A DNA stretch of 64,000 nucleotides. Origin: Rostrohypoxylon terebratum. Its lineage: Eukaryota > Ascomycota > Sordariomycetes > Xylariales > Hypoxylaceae. Below, piece by piece: positions 1-10,920 of the stretch; the stretch's first letter is position 1, and each line of letters begins with the position of its first letter. The notes beneath the pieces were generated by a model. That model did no database searches. It was not told the DNA's origin and worked only from the letters and a program-made list of their open reading frames with translations. The stretch is taken from positions 310,001 through 374,000 of the forward strand of contig MU385856.1 of assembly GCA_022497145.1 (NCBI GenBank), written 5' to 3'. The position numbers were made by a program, and so were the translations under genes.

Positions 1-1935
1 AGCAAACTACTCTCATTATAGAGGCAAACGTTTGAGATACCTATGATGTGGAAACTCATTAGCTATAATACCCACAACTAAACAGACGTTAAGGCAAGCT
101 GCTCTTTTGCTTCTGTCTGCATAATCTCGATTTCTCGGGGCGTCGACATCTGCAAAGCATCAAATACGCAGTATGGGGGCCCTTGACGATGATCAGCTGG
201 ACTACCTTCAAGGGAAACTTTTTACAAATACCGACATGTCAAACCGACCTCCACCAACTCTCTGGAAATCTTCGAGAAATGCCCCCCTTGCAGCACACCG
301 AGATCACTTGACCTATCATATTGAGACAAAAAGCAAATCATAAACTAGAGAATGCTTGAGTGCATATACTACTAGAATTGACTTACGGTCACTATAATAT
401 AGTATACCTATCAAAAGACCTACAAACCAGTCCTCGTGGATCAATGAGATCATTCATTGACTGCACTCCACAAAGCCGTTTCAAAATTAATGGACTGGTA
501 GCTATCTGACATATGCATCAGAGGTCCCTTACATATCTAGTATGTTAGTTACCTCCAAAGCATGGATGTAAGTAGGTTGTTTTTAGAACGGATAATCGGA
601 GGGGAATGGTTCGAGGCCGGAAATCTCGGACCCGAAACATCTCCTAGTTGCGAAATGCCTACTATTATATGTAGGTATTCATATGGAGACATCATCCACC
701 ACACACTTCCATCCAGGCGATATAAACAGACACAAACTATTCGCTATTAATACATTCCAACATCTACTCTTCGTCGTACAAGAGTCTCTCGAGAATCCCT
801 TGAGTGTTCGCGATGTAATGCCAAGCATCAACGTGGACAAGCCCTAAAGCCCTGCGATCCGAATCGCAGATCCCTTAAACAGGTGATGTAGAAGAACAAG
901 AAACTAACGAGAAATCTAGTGGTTCCCCTTTAACTTGCAGAACGCCCCCAAGTGTGCCACAAGACAATCTGCCACGAGCATTTGGCCAAAGGAAACCGGT
1001 GTAAATTCTCCCGGAGACTCGAGCCTTTTCTCCCCACACCAATATCTCCGAATGTCGTGCATTCGACTTGGCTTTCGACCCAGCTAGTCAGCCAATCCGT
1101 CAAACCCTGAAGCATCGCACCTACTACACTAGATGTGCAAATAGCTTATCTCGAGCTCGAACTCCACAAAATTAGCGTTCTTCATCGCATCCAGCCAATC
1201 CGATTACCGGCTTGGGTGACCATCGCAGGGAAGGCATCTCAGGCGAGACAGGGGCAAGGTAACATCCGTTAGCGCCACGGGCATTCATTGGGCATACTCG
1301 CCCCCACTTCCCCGTGCCTGTAAGCGCCCGCGATGGTGCTAAATTAAGGCCAGAGCCTGAGTCGGGCGTGTCGATGGGCCAATCCACGACGGCCCCCTCC
1401 CGATTCTCTACCATGAAGCCTTGCTGGGCACCCTGGCATCGGGACCCCGTCACACGCGTCTGGCGGTTCGCCCTTGGGCGGGCTAATATCGCCGGCAGGG
1501 TGTCGAGTGTGAGTGTTATGTACGAGGGTATCACCCGCCCTGCTATCCTTAGGACTGTGCATGCCAGAAGCGCTCTGCTACCTCTAGTTCAGGAAAAAGT
1601 CCGCGCAAGCTAAGTTCTAGACGGGATCGCTTCGTCGACTATAGTCGACGTATATTCATTACATATTTGTCGTTCTCGCCAGGTTTGTAGATTGCCTCTT
1701 GTTTCGATATCTCGCTGTACGATAGCTCCTCCACACCTAGGCTATCTGTTTTCTTTTCTTCGTTGTTTCGTTTCTTTTCTCTCTGTCCCGTTTCGTTTCG
1801 TTTGATTATAATTCCCGTTGCTGTATCGCCGTCCTTCTGTGAGGGTTGAAACGGATTGCCATACGCACTACACAGTATACTAAGTACTATATTGTATCAC
1901 ATTCACATTCCCTACCTGTCTATCTCTACATCGCT
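1..1935. other. Intergenic region, no supported gene
   Basis: I see no convincing gene here. Between about 1170 and 1613 several overlapping frames stay open on both strands in a GC-richer patch, but none has recognisable protein features. An 18-bp perfect palindrome lies at 1633-1650. From about 1740 a pyrimidine-rich stretch with repeated TTTCGTTTC/TTTCTTTTC motifs precedes the gene at 1936 and is probably its promoter and 5' UTR. Confidence 0.5.
1633..1650. repeat. 18-bp perfect palindrome
   Basis: CGTCGACTATAGTCGACG reads the same on both strands. It lies about 290 bp upstream of the membrane-protein start at 1936. It could be a dimeric transcription-factor site or chance; nothing else in the sequence decides. 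Confidence 0.6.
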
Positions 1936-2670
1936 ATGTCTTCCGAAAACAAAAGCCCGGTTCTTCCGACTTACTCCGAGTTCGACCCTCATGATCTCGA
2001 GTACCGGAGGTTTATGAAAAAGATATACTTGGTGGACAGCGCCCGCGTCGGTCTTACCGGTTTCGCTCTTCTGTGTGGCTTGACGATCCTTGGCACCTCT
2101 GCCGATACTTTGGCTGTATACAACGCCACTCATCTGCCGGGTGATTTCCACCTTCCGTTATGGCCCGATCAATTCGATATCCGACCCACGATAGCGCTCG
2201 TTATCGGAAGTAGTATCGTGGTGCTCTCTCACATGGTATCCCTGATATTCAGCAAGGTCAAGGTCGTAAGTGCAACACCGTCAGTAACCCTTGAATGATT
2301 TCATTTTGTACTAAGAACCTCAAAGCTTCGCAATCGGGCCGTAGTGCACACGCCCTTATCTATGGCTGCACCGTTCGTTGGTTTCACGGCTGTTATGATC
2401 AGTATGGTCTTCTTCTACGCCGTCAATACCTCGGTTACGAATGACACGCTTCAGAGCTGGAGCTGCCAGTGGAAAGTGGCCAGTATGGGCACGAAGCCGC
2501 ACTTCGGTACCTTATGTGACGAAAGCCGTACAGCCTTATACCTGTCCGTCATCTTGGTACCAATTGAGCTGATCGTGTTTACTGTGGCCGGCTATCAATC
2601 GATCCTAGAGAAGAAGTCGATTGGCGTGATGTCGTCCCGCAAGGCCGGCAGTCCCACGCCATCAGCGTAG
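1936..2670 (+). CDS. Small four-TM integral membrane protein, function unknown
   Basis: I read two exons, 1936-2265 and 2326-2670, joined in phase 0 across a 60-bp intron with a GTAAGT donor and a CTAAG-like branch site, giving 224 residues. The chosen ATG at 1936 starts MSSENKSPVLP; the same frame runs open upstream but has no ATG. Four hydrophobic segments fall at about residues 38-60, 85-105, 124-142 and 177-201. The loop between the third and fourth contains two cysteines (SWSCQW and GTLCDES) that could form a disulfide. This layout resembles the many fungal four-TM (MARVEL-like) membrane proteins, but I do not recognise a named family. No neighbour suggests a pathway. Confidence 0.75.
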
Positions 2671-2903
2671 GGCACTATCAGATCTCTCGCAGCTCCAACC
2701 CGGTTCTCAATGTGGGAAAGGGTGGCATGTCAAGCTCTATAAATGGAAATGCCCCCCATGTTCATCTGTTGGAGCCGGGATAGGCTCCTAAGGATAGATA
2801 AGGTGTGCATGATAGGGTGCGAAACGACAAGTGCAGCCGAGTTGTGGTAGTGTGGCTGTGATGTGTATAACACCTGTAACAAGATATGAGGGATATGGAA
2901 TAT

Positions 2904-2934
<31 letters not shown>

Positions 2935-2944
2935 GGACGGGGAA
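2904..2944 (+). repeat. GGGATAC tandem repeat, G-quadruplex-like
   Basis: Four head-to-tail copies of the 7-bp unit GGGATAC are followed by further G runs. The spacing gives at least four GGG tracts separated by four-base loops, which fits the usual G-quadruplex consensus on the plus strand. It lies in the 3' flank of the membrane-protein gene. Confidence 0.8.
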
Positions 2945-3280
2945 CATCATGAGGGAGGTGTGGCGACGCAATTCAGGTTATCTGAGTCGGTTCTGCGCGT
3001 TGACGTTCTAGGTCACCTCGCTTTGTATATCAGGGACAGACTGATTGGTGCAATATCTCGGATCTCGGTAGCCCATAATAAGAGTTAATTCGGATTTCAC
3101 CGTATTCTTCGAGCTAAGAAATAAGGTGATGAAAATGGTCTCGGATATGCGACAACCTTGGTCCTTGGAAAATAAATTAACACAGCCATCCTGTGGGCGG
3201 AAAGCTGCGGCTCTAGCCTCCAAGGACTAAAGTGCTTATTCTGCGATAAGAGATTCAATGTTCTCCAACTATAGATGACC

Positions 3281-3310
3281 TACTAGGTCCTAGGGGTCCT
3301 AGGCCCTAGC
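3281..3310. repeat. CCTAGG-rich palindromic tract
   Basis: An imperfect palindromic run built from CTAGGTCC and TCCTAGG elements. Similar tracts recur in other intergenic regions of this window at 7755-7780, 14981-14997, 31102-31127 and 52797-52822. Confidence 0.6.
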
Positions 3311-3598
3311 TGGCAGGCTGGTGACCAAGATGCCATTTCTTTTTTGGACACGAGCATCGTTATCTCAATTTATTGAAGACGGACGACGGAATCATTCAGG
3401 ACGTTCTCCCACCGCTTATCTAGGGATTCGACACGGTGAATGGTTGCTGGCTTCCAATGCTTTAATATTTCCCTGCTTCCACCAAGGAATACCCTCATTC
3501 CGCGGCAGGAAATGTACCTTTCCTGATTGCTATCAAATCGATGGCGGATGCAGGCGACCGGAACGGGTAGCGACGTAGTAACAGCGTAGTAGGACGGG

Positions 3599-3737
3599 CA
3601 GAAGGACCAGAGAGAAAGTGCCCTATGTACTAATAGTACCGTGATACACTGTATAGGTCCCGGTTTTTGATTGGTCAATCGGGACAGTGTATTACGGTGC
3701 CATTAATACATGGGGCACTTTCTCTCTGGTCCTTCTG
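3599..3737. repeat. 54-bp inverted repeat (foldback or MITE-like)
   Basis: Arm 3599-3652 is nearly the exact reverse complement of arm 3684-3737. I count five mismatches over 54 bp, and all five are transitions. The identity extends a little into the 31-bp spacer, where both sides carry a GGTCCCG/CGGGAC element. The DNA could fold into a long hairpin. It could be a small foldback element, or an inverted duplication mutated by a transition-biased process such as RIP. I see no transposase and no clear target-site duplication. Confidence 0.8.
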
Positions 3738-4762
3738 GACGGGCAGGACGGGGTGGTGTTGTACACCCTCAGATGGCGGTCTTGGCTACCTTGGTACCAT
3801 GTTTTACTTAGATCCCGCCTGTCGTTTGTGCTCCGTGCCACAATCAACTCATAAGAGACTGTTGGTAGGTGAATCCGGATTGAAAGTTTTTGAGTTTGAG
3901 CTTGAATTTTGAGTTTGAAGTTGAGACCATTAAAAATAGAGACTTGACCACATGCGGATTGGAAAAAGGGCAATTGCACTGGGAATCCGGGATGATACTT
4001 ACAGTCTTACCAGTCTTACCTACTAGGTACCTATCCAACAGAATAAGTGAAAGACAAAGACCGGAGAAAGTGCTGCCAGCTTGAAACCCCGGCGATCGGT
4101 ACCTGCCTCATGCAGCTTGACGACAACGTGCTTAACGCGAATTAAATTCAGTTCTAAGAGGTTCAACATTGCCCACTGAATGTTGTGCGAACGGACAAAG
4201 TAACCTTTTTTTTTCCAACTTGTTCAACCAGTTCAACCTGTTCAACTTCAAAATTCCCAAGTTGCCCCCTTTTATTACTACATCCCCGTTCGGAGTCCCC
4301 GTTCGGAATTAGAAGTCCATCTTGACCGGTTCAAAGTTCAAACCCAGTTTACTTCATTTGGTTTCAATTCGCCCTGCTGGAATTTCAGCTGTTTATACTA
4401 CCAACGACGCCATCTTACGATAAAATAAGAGCTAGACTAGCTTGCCAACGCCCACTTTGGTTTTACCCTATAGATCAAAAAGACTCCACGTCCTAGATCC
4501 AGTTACAAGGCGAGAAAAGGGTCTTGATCGATATCTACTTGCCCGAAACAGACAATCCCACCTCCACGTATTCTACAGCCCAACACCAATACGAGTTACT
4601 ACATGCACTAAGCCAATGCAAAGTGTATCCGCCTGAACGGTTTTCAAGCAATCACTGTAACCAAGAGACACAGATTCGCTTGCGAACGACTAAATTTGGA
4701 AGGACATAGGTCGATACTACCAGTCAATTTGATCTATCATACACCCTAATGCGTGCGTAACC

Positions 4763-5882
4763 ATGGCTCGCCCGGACTCCTTGCCAGCAAGGCTCCCTCG
4801 TATAAATCCTACACCTACAGGCAGCAACAACCCCTCTGCTGCTCACAGTGCCTCGTTCGCGCAACGAAAAGTTCAGCCCTCGCGATTATCGAAGGTTCAT
4901 ATTGTCGAGGGCAACAAGATGATGCGCGATATTGACCGCCCCCCGCCGGGAGACCCCACGGGTTCCCGGAAGTCCCAATTACATCCGGAGCTCAGTAAGA
5001 AGAAGAGCGCTTACTGGGAAAATGAGTTTGCGGCAGCCAACCGGGATCCGGACCCGGTTCGGGCTCGGATTCAAAATGAAGCTATCGTCATGGCTGATTT
5101 GAGAACGAACGTCATCGTGAGTTTTTTTTTTGTCGCATACCTCTTCGTTCGCAAGTACTTATACAAAATCGTAGATCAAGGACGAGTTTTCTTTCATAAC
5201 AGATCTTTCATACCACTTATCCAATAGATATCAGCGACCAATATCTTCCATTGTTATCAACTTGAACCACGGTTGCTGTATGATGTTTGGTGGTTCCTTC
5301 GATCCGGCGTATACTCTCACTATTCACGCACTGCCAAGCCTCGTTCAGCCTACAACAAATAAGAGAAATGCGGCCCTCATTCAAAAGCACATCCAGGATA
5401 CCTTAGGAGTCATAACATCAAGGGGCTATGTGCGTTTCGTCGCTACTTCCGAAGACAATGTCGCCATTGGGGGCAAGACGATTGCTGCCGAGATAAATGA
5501 ATCGGGCAATGCCACGCCCGATGACAAGTCCGCCGAGATCAGAAAAAATGCCAAGTCAACCCGAAGGATTGGTGTTAAGGTAAACACAATTACCCTTTTC
5601 TTGGCCGCGTGATGCGAATCGGATAAATGGACGGGCTTGCTAATATTGCTGTAGCCATTTGGGAGCTTTAGAACAGCTTCAATGTCGGATCTTAGAAAAG
5701 TCCCTACGCCACCCCCAAGCACGTCCGACGAGACCACACCTATTGCGACTATTCCGGAAGTACCTCCTACACCTCCTGAGGAAGACAGGTTGGGCGAGCT
5801 TATCGAGCAGAAGCCGATCAAGACGGCACCGCGCCGGAAAAGCCTGCGATTCAGTCTGTTTAGCGGAAAGACTGGGGCTTAG
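4763..5882 (+). CDS. Macrophage migration inhibitory factor (MIF)-like protein
   Basis: Three exons (4763-5116, 5175-5579, 5655-5882) join in frame across introns of 58 and 75 bp, the second with a TTGCTAAT branch site, to give 328 residues. Residues of about 109-220 form the MIF/tautomerase-superfamily domain, with IKDEFSFITDLSYHLSNRYQ, SIVINLNHG, MMFGGSFDPAYT and GGKTIAAEI in the order expected for the fold. The first 108 residues are basic, polar and probably disordered, and include HIVEGNKMM. The C-terminus is proline-rich (TPPPSTSDE) and ends basic (PRRKSLRFSLFSGKTGA). Known MIF tautomerases use proline 1 of the mature chain as catalytic base. Here the domain is internal, and V109 or M110 stands where that proline would align, so tautomerase activity by the usual mechanism is doubtful. 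Substrate and role are unknown. Confidence 0.8.
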
Positions 5883-7754
5883 ATGGAGACAGCTCACGGT
5901 CGCTACAAATTTGGCATGGGCTGCACCTTACAGACCATACAACCTTGCCATCTTTCATCTACGATTCGAAGTATCATATCCTGATGCACAAACTAGTTAA
6001 CGAAGCGACGGAACATAGGTCGGCATATACTGCATTGCACAACTTAGAAAGGAGCCATGTATCGGAGTTAGGGATTGGTACCTTTGGAAATAACTGTCTT
6101 ATTGCTTTCAACAAGATATCCTTATCATTTCCTTCATACCGGTTTGACGAATCATGGGTAAAAATGTAGGAGTTGTCTATCAGCTATGCTGCATAGTTAC
6201 TCGTCTAACGTGAAAGTGTCGCGATAGAGCATGTGAATCCAAACAGACTCCGTTGAGGCCTTGGTATATTTCCCGTCGCTAAGGGTTTCGAAGATACTAA
6301 GACGTGGTCTGCATAGATGGGCAGATTACAGAAAGAGAAATCTGTGAGTCTAGTACTGCTATCCTTGTTTGATTATACTTACTCTGTTCGAATGAGCTGG
6401 AATTCACCCCATATATGGCCCCGGATCTAGCAAGATCCTATAAGCATCGGAGAAGGACTTGAGCCCGGAGTTTACGCCTGGGTATGATATGATCCGAGAC
6501 AGCTTCAGAGCTGGTTCTTACTTGGACAACATCAAAAGGATTTTCACCCTTCAAACTATCAACATTTCCTGAAATGAGATGTTGTTATTTCCAATGTCTC
6601 ATCGAGTCGGGTGACGAGTGACCCACGCTTACTATTCGGACTTTCCTAACCTTACTGTTGATCCTGTTGTGTTTGGGTTAGGCGATTCAAACATGATCCA
6701 TGATACGAAAAGGCTAATTGAGAGGGAATGAGTGAGACTTATAGTCGCTAGGGTTTAAAATTAACAAAGGTTAAATCGGAACACTATTCAAACAGGAGTT
6801 GAATGTGAAAGTGACAGGATGAAGGCATGGATGAGCTGATTAAGATATTATCTCATATCTCGTGTTCGCGCTAGCCAGCTGTAGTCATTGCAAATAAACT
6901 CTATTGGCAGCTGAGAAACGTGGGGTTACCAGCTGGCCCTAACCACTGTACTTGTACTTGTGTCCCGCCCACTCCACCTTAGACTTCTCCCGCCTTTCAC
7001 CTTACTCACTACTACTATTATCTCTGACGAACGTCGAAGGGAGCAGAAGCCCTCCTTACTTTCTGCGTCTTATATGTGGCAGGGCCTTCTGTTTCCCCTT
7101 AATCTGCCAAGGTCTTTCTGATATTTCGGGATTTGCTCATATTAATTTGGCGCGACATGGTGTTCAATTAATTCGATTGATTTCGGGATCAATCATCGAA
7201 AGTGTCACTTCAGAGCCCGTCGACGTTGAACGCTTGACATTGAGTGTGGAACAAAAAGAAAGGCAGAGCTGAACGACCTACCTATGTCAAAGAGGTTAAG
7301 GAGGTCAAGGGATTCTACCAACTAGTTACCTAGCTGGGCAACTTGAATTCGCGCTCTCTTTCTACCTACCGAAATACCTTGCCGGCGTTGTATACCTCCG
7401 CCTGTTGTTTCTTTGCCGCTATTTATTGTAAGTTGCAACCACCGGGTTGACGAACACAGCAGAGAATCATCATTGGTGCGACGGGTCAAGATTGAGTCAG
7501 CCCGCGCCAGCCTGTTGGTTCAGAACCAGCAAATTCATTCGCCGCCGCATATACAGCTGACTCAGAATTCCTCATCCCACAGGTCAAAGTACGACTTCAA
7601 GCGGACACAACGTTCGCTCTAGTCGATACGGGAACGGAACACGGGTATTCCCATCGAGTCCCCAGAGTCTCATTTACTCCATCCGTCTTTCAATGTCGCG
7701 GAGGAGGGGAGGATAGGGCCGCCGCGCGTTTGATTACCCTCTAGATCATCCTCT

Positions 7755-7780
7755 TACCTACCTAGGTCCTAGGTACCTAG
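7755..7780. repeat. CCTAGG-rich palindromic tract
   Basis: Contains CTAGGTCCTAGGTACCTAG, built from overlapping CCTAGG and GGTACC palindromes, and belongs to the dispersed set described at 3281. Confidence 0.65.
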
Positions 7781-8240
7781 TTATACCTACTCGCAACATG
7801 GAGGTGAGACATTGACTTTTTGGTTTCCTTTTTCTTCTGCTCTTTTCCAAAGTTCCTTACACATTTCCTTGCTTATGAAACTCCCAAACAACAATGTCGT
7901 TCGAGCTGGCGTTGCCCAGTGGCACAAAAATCACCGCTGCGTATCATCGCCGACTCTTTTCGGGAAGGTCATCCATCATCAATCGAAGGCTACGAATGCT
8001 TTGTGCTAGTCAGATGCATCGGCCGCCGTTATAAAAAAAATTTATCTCTTACCATGCTGCGTCTGACACGCAGCTATGGTTTGCAGTGGTCTGCAGTGGT
8101 CGTATCGGGTTTAAAAGCAGATTATCGCCATTGTTATTTTCATTATCATCGCATAATCCCCTGGGTGCTGGGCATAATTAGGCAAACACCGGGCCATATA
8201 CGGGGTTAAGTTTGCAAACGGAGGGATCATTATATCCTAA

Positions 8241-8378
8241 TTACCAATTACCAAATACCCGAAAAAAAACTACCTGGATGAATTGGCCGAGCTGTTTGAT
8301 TTGTACGACGGTGAGATCAGCAATGAAATCATCGCGCCCCTTCTTACAGATTATCAGGAGCAGCATGCCCTGTTTTGA
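8241..8378 (+). pseudogene. Coding-like fragment without start codon
   Basis: A 45-codon open frame reads KKNYLDELAELFDLYDGEIS followed by NEIIAPLLTDYQEQHALF and a stop. The acidic, leucine-rich, helix-like composition and codon use look like real coding sequence, but there is no ATG and no convincing acceptor just upstream. It could be the last exon of an unrecognised gene, a remnant, or chance. Confidence 0.25.
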
Positions 8379-8844
8379 TCCAGCTGAACGCCTCGGATCC
8401 GTCGCCTCGTCCCGTTACCACCTTATATGAGAATTGGTATATTCCTGGTCGATTACTCAATAAATGCAGCCACCCAGACGTCGCAATCTCTGAGCGTTGT
8501 GATCTTGCAGAGTTCCATTCCCCTACCCGGTCCCTTGGATTCGGCAACGTCGTTTGCACATTGGCTCATTAGCTAGCACAATAGCTCCTAGCCTCTTAAA
8601 ACTCGCCGCCAAGCCGCAAACCACGATCCAACTCAACTGGAAGGTCGTCTGAGATTCACTGGGAATATTGCGACCCTCTCGTGTCATTCAGCAGATATGA
8701 ACCAAGGAGGAATTTCATATTCATACAAGGAGCACTTCCGCTCTCATCGGCTCGACTCTTGATGTACTCGGACCTGGTGTTTCTTAGTTGATCGGCGTTT
8801 CTTCGTGTTGTTTTGTTTCATTCAATCCAGTTTGTGTTGTCGTT

Positions 8845-10130
8845 ATGTCTTCCAAGCTTCGTGGTGTGGACGCCTTCGGCCCTGAGGATACTCAGGAACA
8901 GTTAGGCGGGACGCCGTCTAGTCCTTCCAGTCTCGCGCAGCTAGCTCTAACACGTTTATATGAACAGGACCAAAGACAACGGAAAAATGGCCCGAGGGCA
9001 CCTGAACAACCTCCAGATCTGCCAACCAAAGGGAAACCTAGGTTGCTCCTGATGGGACAGAGAAGGTACACTGCCACACGTCGCGCCTATCGAAAACATG
9101 CGCTGATCAGATTACAGGAGTGGCAAGTCCTCGATATCAAGCGTAGTCTTCCATAAGCTACCGCCGAGTGAGACCCTTTTTCTTGAGTCAACAGCGCGAA
9201 TTCAGAAGGACACTATGCCGTAAGGGCTCGATGACACCAATGAGTTTAAATTTCTGTTTCTCTGACATATACAGGTCGTTCATGGATTTCCAAGTCTGGG
9301 ACTTTCCGGGTCAGATCGACATATTTGACAACCCAACATTTGACATGGATGCCATGTTTGGTGAGATCGGCGCCCTTATTTGGGTCATCGATGCTCAGGA
9401 CGATTACCTCGAGGCCGTAGCACGTCTAAACGTCACGATATTAAATCTTCAGCGAACGTATCCGAACATCAAGATCGAAGTTTTCATCCATAAGGTAGAC
9501 GGCTTATCGGATGATTATAAACTGGATATCCAAAGAGATATCACTATACGGATCCAGGACGAACTCTCAGACCACGGTTTTGAAAATGCGCCTGTCACTT
9601 TTCACTTAACTAGTATTTATAATCATAGCATATTCGAAGCGTTCAGCAAGGTCATCCAGAAACTCATTCCGCGTCTGGGAATACTTGAGGCAATGCTGAC
9701 CAACCTTTGCCGAACCTGTCGCTTCGAAAAAGCTTACCTGTTCGATGTCTTGTCCAAGATTTATATTGCGACAGACAGTGAGCCGGCGGACATGGCGAGT
9801 TACGAGATCTGTTCCGATTATATTGACGTCATAATAGATGTCACGGAAGTCTACGGTAGCTGGCCTCGTACTCAAAGATATCGCGAAGCTCTAGAGGGAC
9901 CGCCATGGAACCAGAAGATAAAGGACCAAATAGCATCGGATTGTGCAGAGAGCTGCATGGTGTTAAGCGATGGAAACAAACCGATAATACTCCGCGAGGT
10001 CGACAAATACCTCGCGCTAGTCGCGATCATGAAGGAAGATAGTTATGATAAGATGCCGCTTGTCAACATGAATGTTGAGGTGGTGGTGCAAGGGTTGAAG
10101 GAGTTCTTCGAGATTACGAAGCCGAAATAA
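8845..10130 (+). CDS. GTR2: Rag-type small GTPase Gtr2 (RagC/D homolog)
   Basis: Three exons (8845-9065, 9118-9219, 9275-10130) join in frame with introns of 52 and 55 bp and encode 392 residues. The P-loop GQRRSGKS (about residues 71-78) is split by intron 1; IQKDTMPSFMDFQVWDFPGQ follows with the G3 motif, then HKVDGLSDD as the G4 motif. The rest matches the Rag C-terminal roadblock-type dimerisation domain. In fungi Gtr2 pairs with Gtr1 on the vacuole in the EGO complex and signals amino-acid sufficiency to TORC1. The N-terminal 65 residues are polar and probably disordered. A proline replaces the arginine I would expect in DTMRSF, at the exon 2/3 junction; this is either real or a sign that the junction needs RNA support. 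Confidence 0.93.
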
Positions 10131-10920
10131 GCATCGGCTTAGCCTAAGACTTAAGTCAATTTCTAGCTTGGAGCGAAGGAATCGGGTACAGGAACGATGT
10201 GCATGAAAACACCTCTAGTGGACAAGGTTCTGTCTAGAGTTCAAGGAACCGTCCACGTTTCTCCATCATCGATGCGGTAGTCTGCGGCTCGTGTCGCTCA
10301 TCTTGGCACACGTGCCTGAGTGAATTTCGGACGGCAACATGAACCCTGTCCCTGTATTGAAGTCATAACTGGAATATAAGATTTTGATTCCGCTGGAAAG
10401 GGATGCACGATTTGTGCTAAAAAAAATAACCTGTCTTGAGGATTAGCTAACATACTAGCTGCCGTGATCCGAAATGTGACACCGTGGTATGCAGCCAATC
10501 AAATGAGGAAATTGGAACGCGTGCTTACGACCGGCACAGGGCTCTGCTCCTCTGCTCCATTTACCCTACCATCATCGCGGTATGGCGGATACAAATGTGA
10601 TCACCGGTGATAAATAATGCCTCTTTCCTCTCTTTTTATATCATGTCATCATAACAAAGGGGAAACCTTAGGTTTACAGCATAATTAACAGGCGTAATCC
10701 TGCGCCACCAAAGCCTCCGAGAAACCACTTCATTGAACCTAGTGAAGCCGGGCAGGCCGGGGTATTTGGGAGACCGAGCTTCAAGATCGCCGCAACTGCG
10801 CCGCATTGATCGGCGCTCACGAGATACATTAAGGGCAAGGCGGCCTGTTGTCTCTTTGCTTTTTTTTATCTCGCTGCGGGCTTCACGTAGCATACAGAGC
10901 ACGCATACTCAAGGTTCAAG
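10131..10920. other. Intergenic region, nothing recognised
   Basis: Spacer between the tandem GTR2 and phosphodiesterase genes. It contains no convincing frame; the last 200 bp probably include the phosphodiesterase promoter. Confidence 0.5.

Larger units (their letters stand above)
2671..4762. other. Intergenic region with repeats
   Basis: No gene is supported. The region holds a GGGATAC tandem repeat (2904-2944), a CCTAGG-rich palindromic tract (3281-3310), a 54-bp inverted repeat (3599-3737), GTTCAAC repeats near 4221-4246 and a short duplicated CCCCGTTCGGA unit near 4284-4308. Confidence 0.6.
5883..8844. other. Intergenic region with possible gene remnants
   Basis: No intact gene is supported over about 3 kb. 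A 46-codon frame (7894-8034) and a 45-codon frame without an ATG (8241-8378) have protein-like composition but cannot be joined with clear splice sites. A CCTAGG palindromic tract lies at 7755-7780. The last 100 bp are likely the promoter and 5' UTR of the GTR2 gene. Confidence 0.5.

Noticed and set aside
608..618. GGTTCGAGGCC, a match to the tRNA B-box consensus
   Set aside because: The flanks do not form a T-stem, and no A-box or acceptor stem is found at the right distance.
1172..1613. Overlapping frames of 72-120 codons on both strands in a GC-richer patch
   Set aside because: No domain, no splice support and Pro/Arg/Ser-rich products in all frames; most likely compositional.
5203..5260. 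Alternative acceptor at 5202 for MIF intron 1
   Set aside because: It would put a TGA in frame; the acceptor at 5174 restores the conserved IKDEFSFITDLSYH block.
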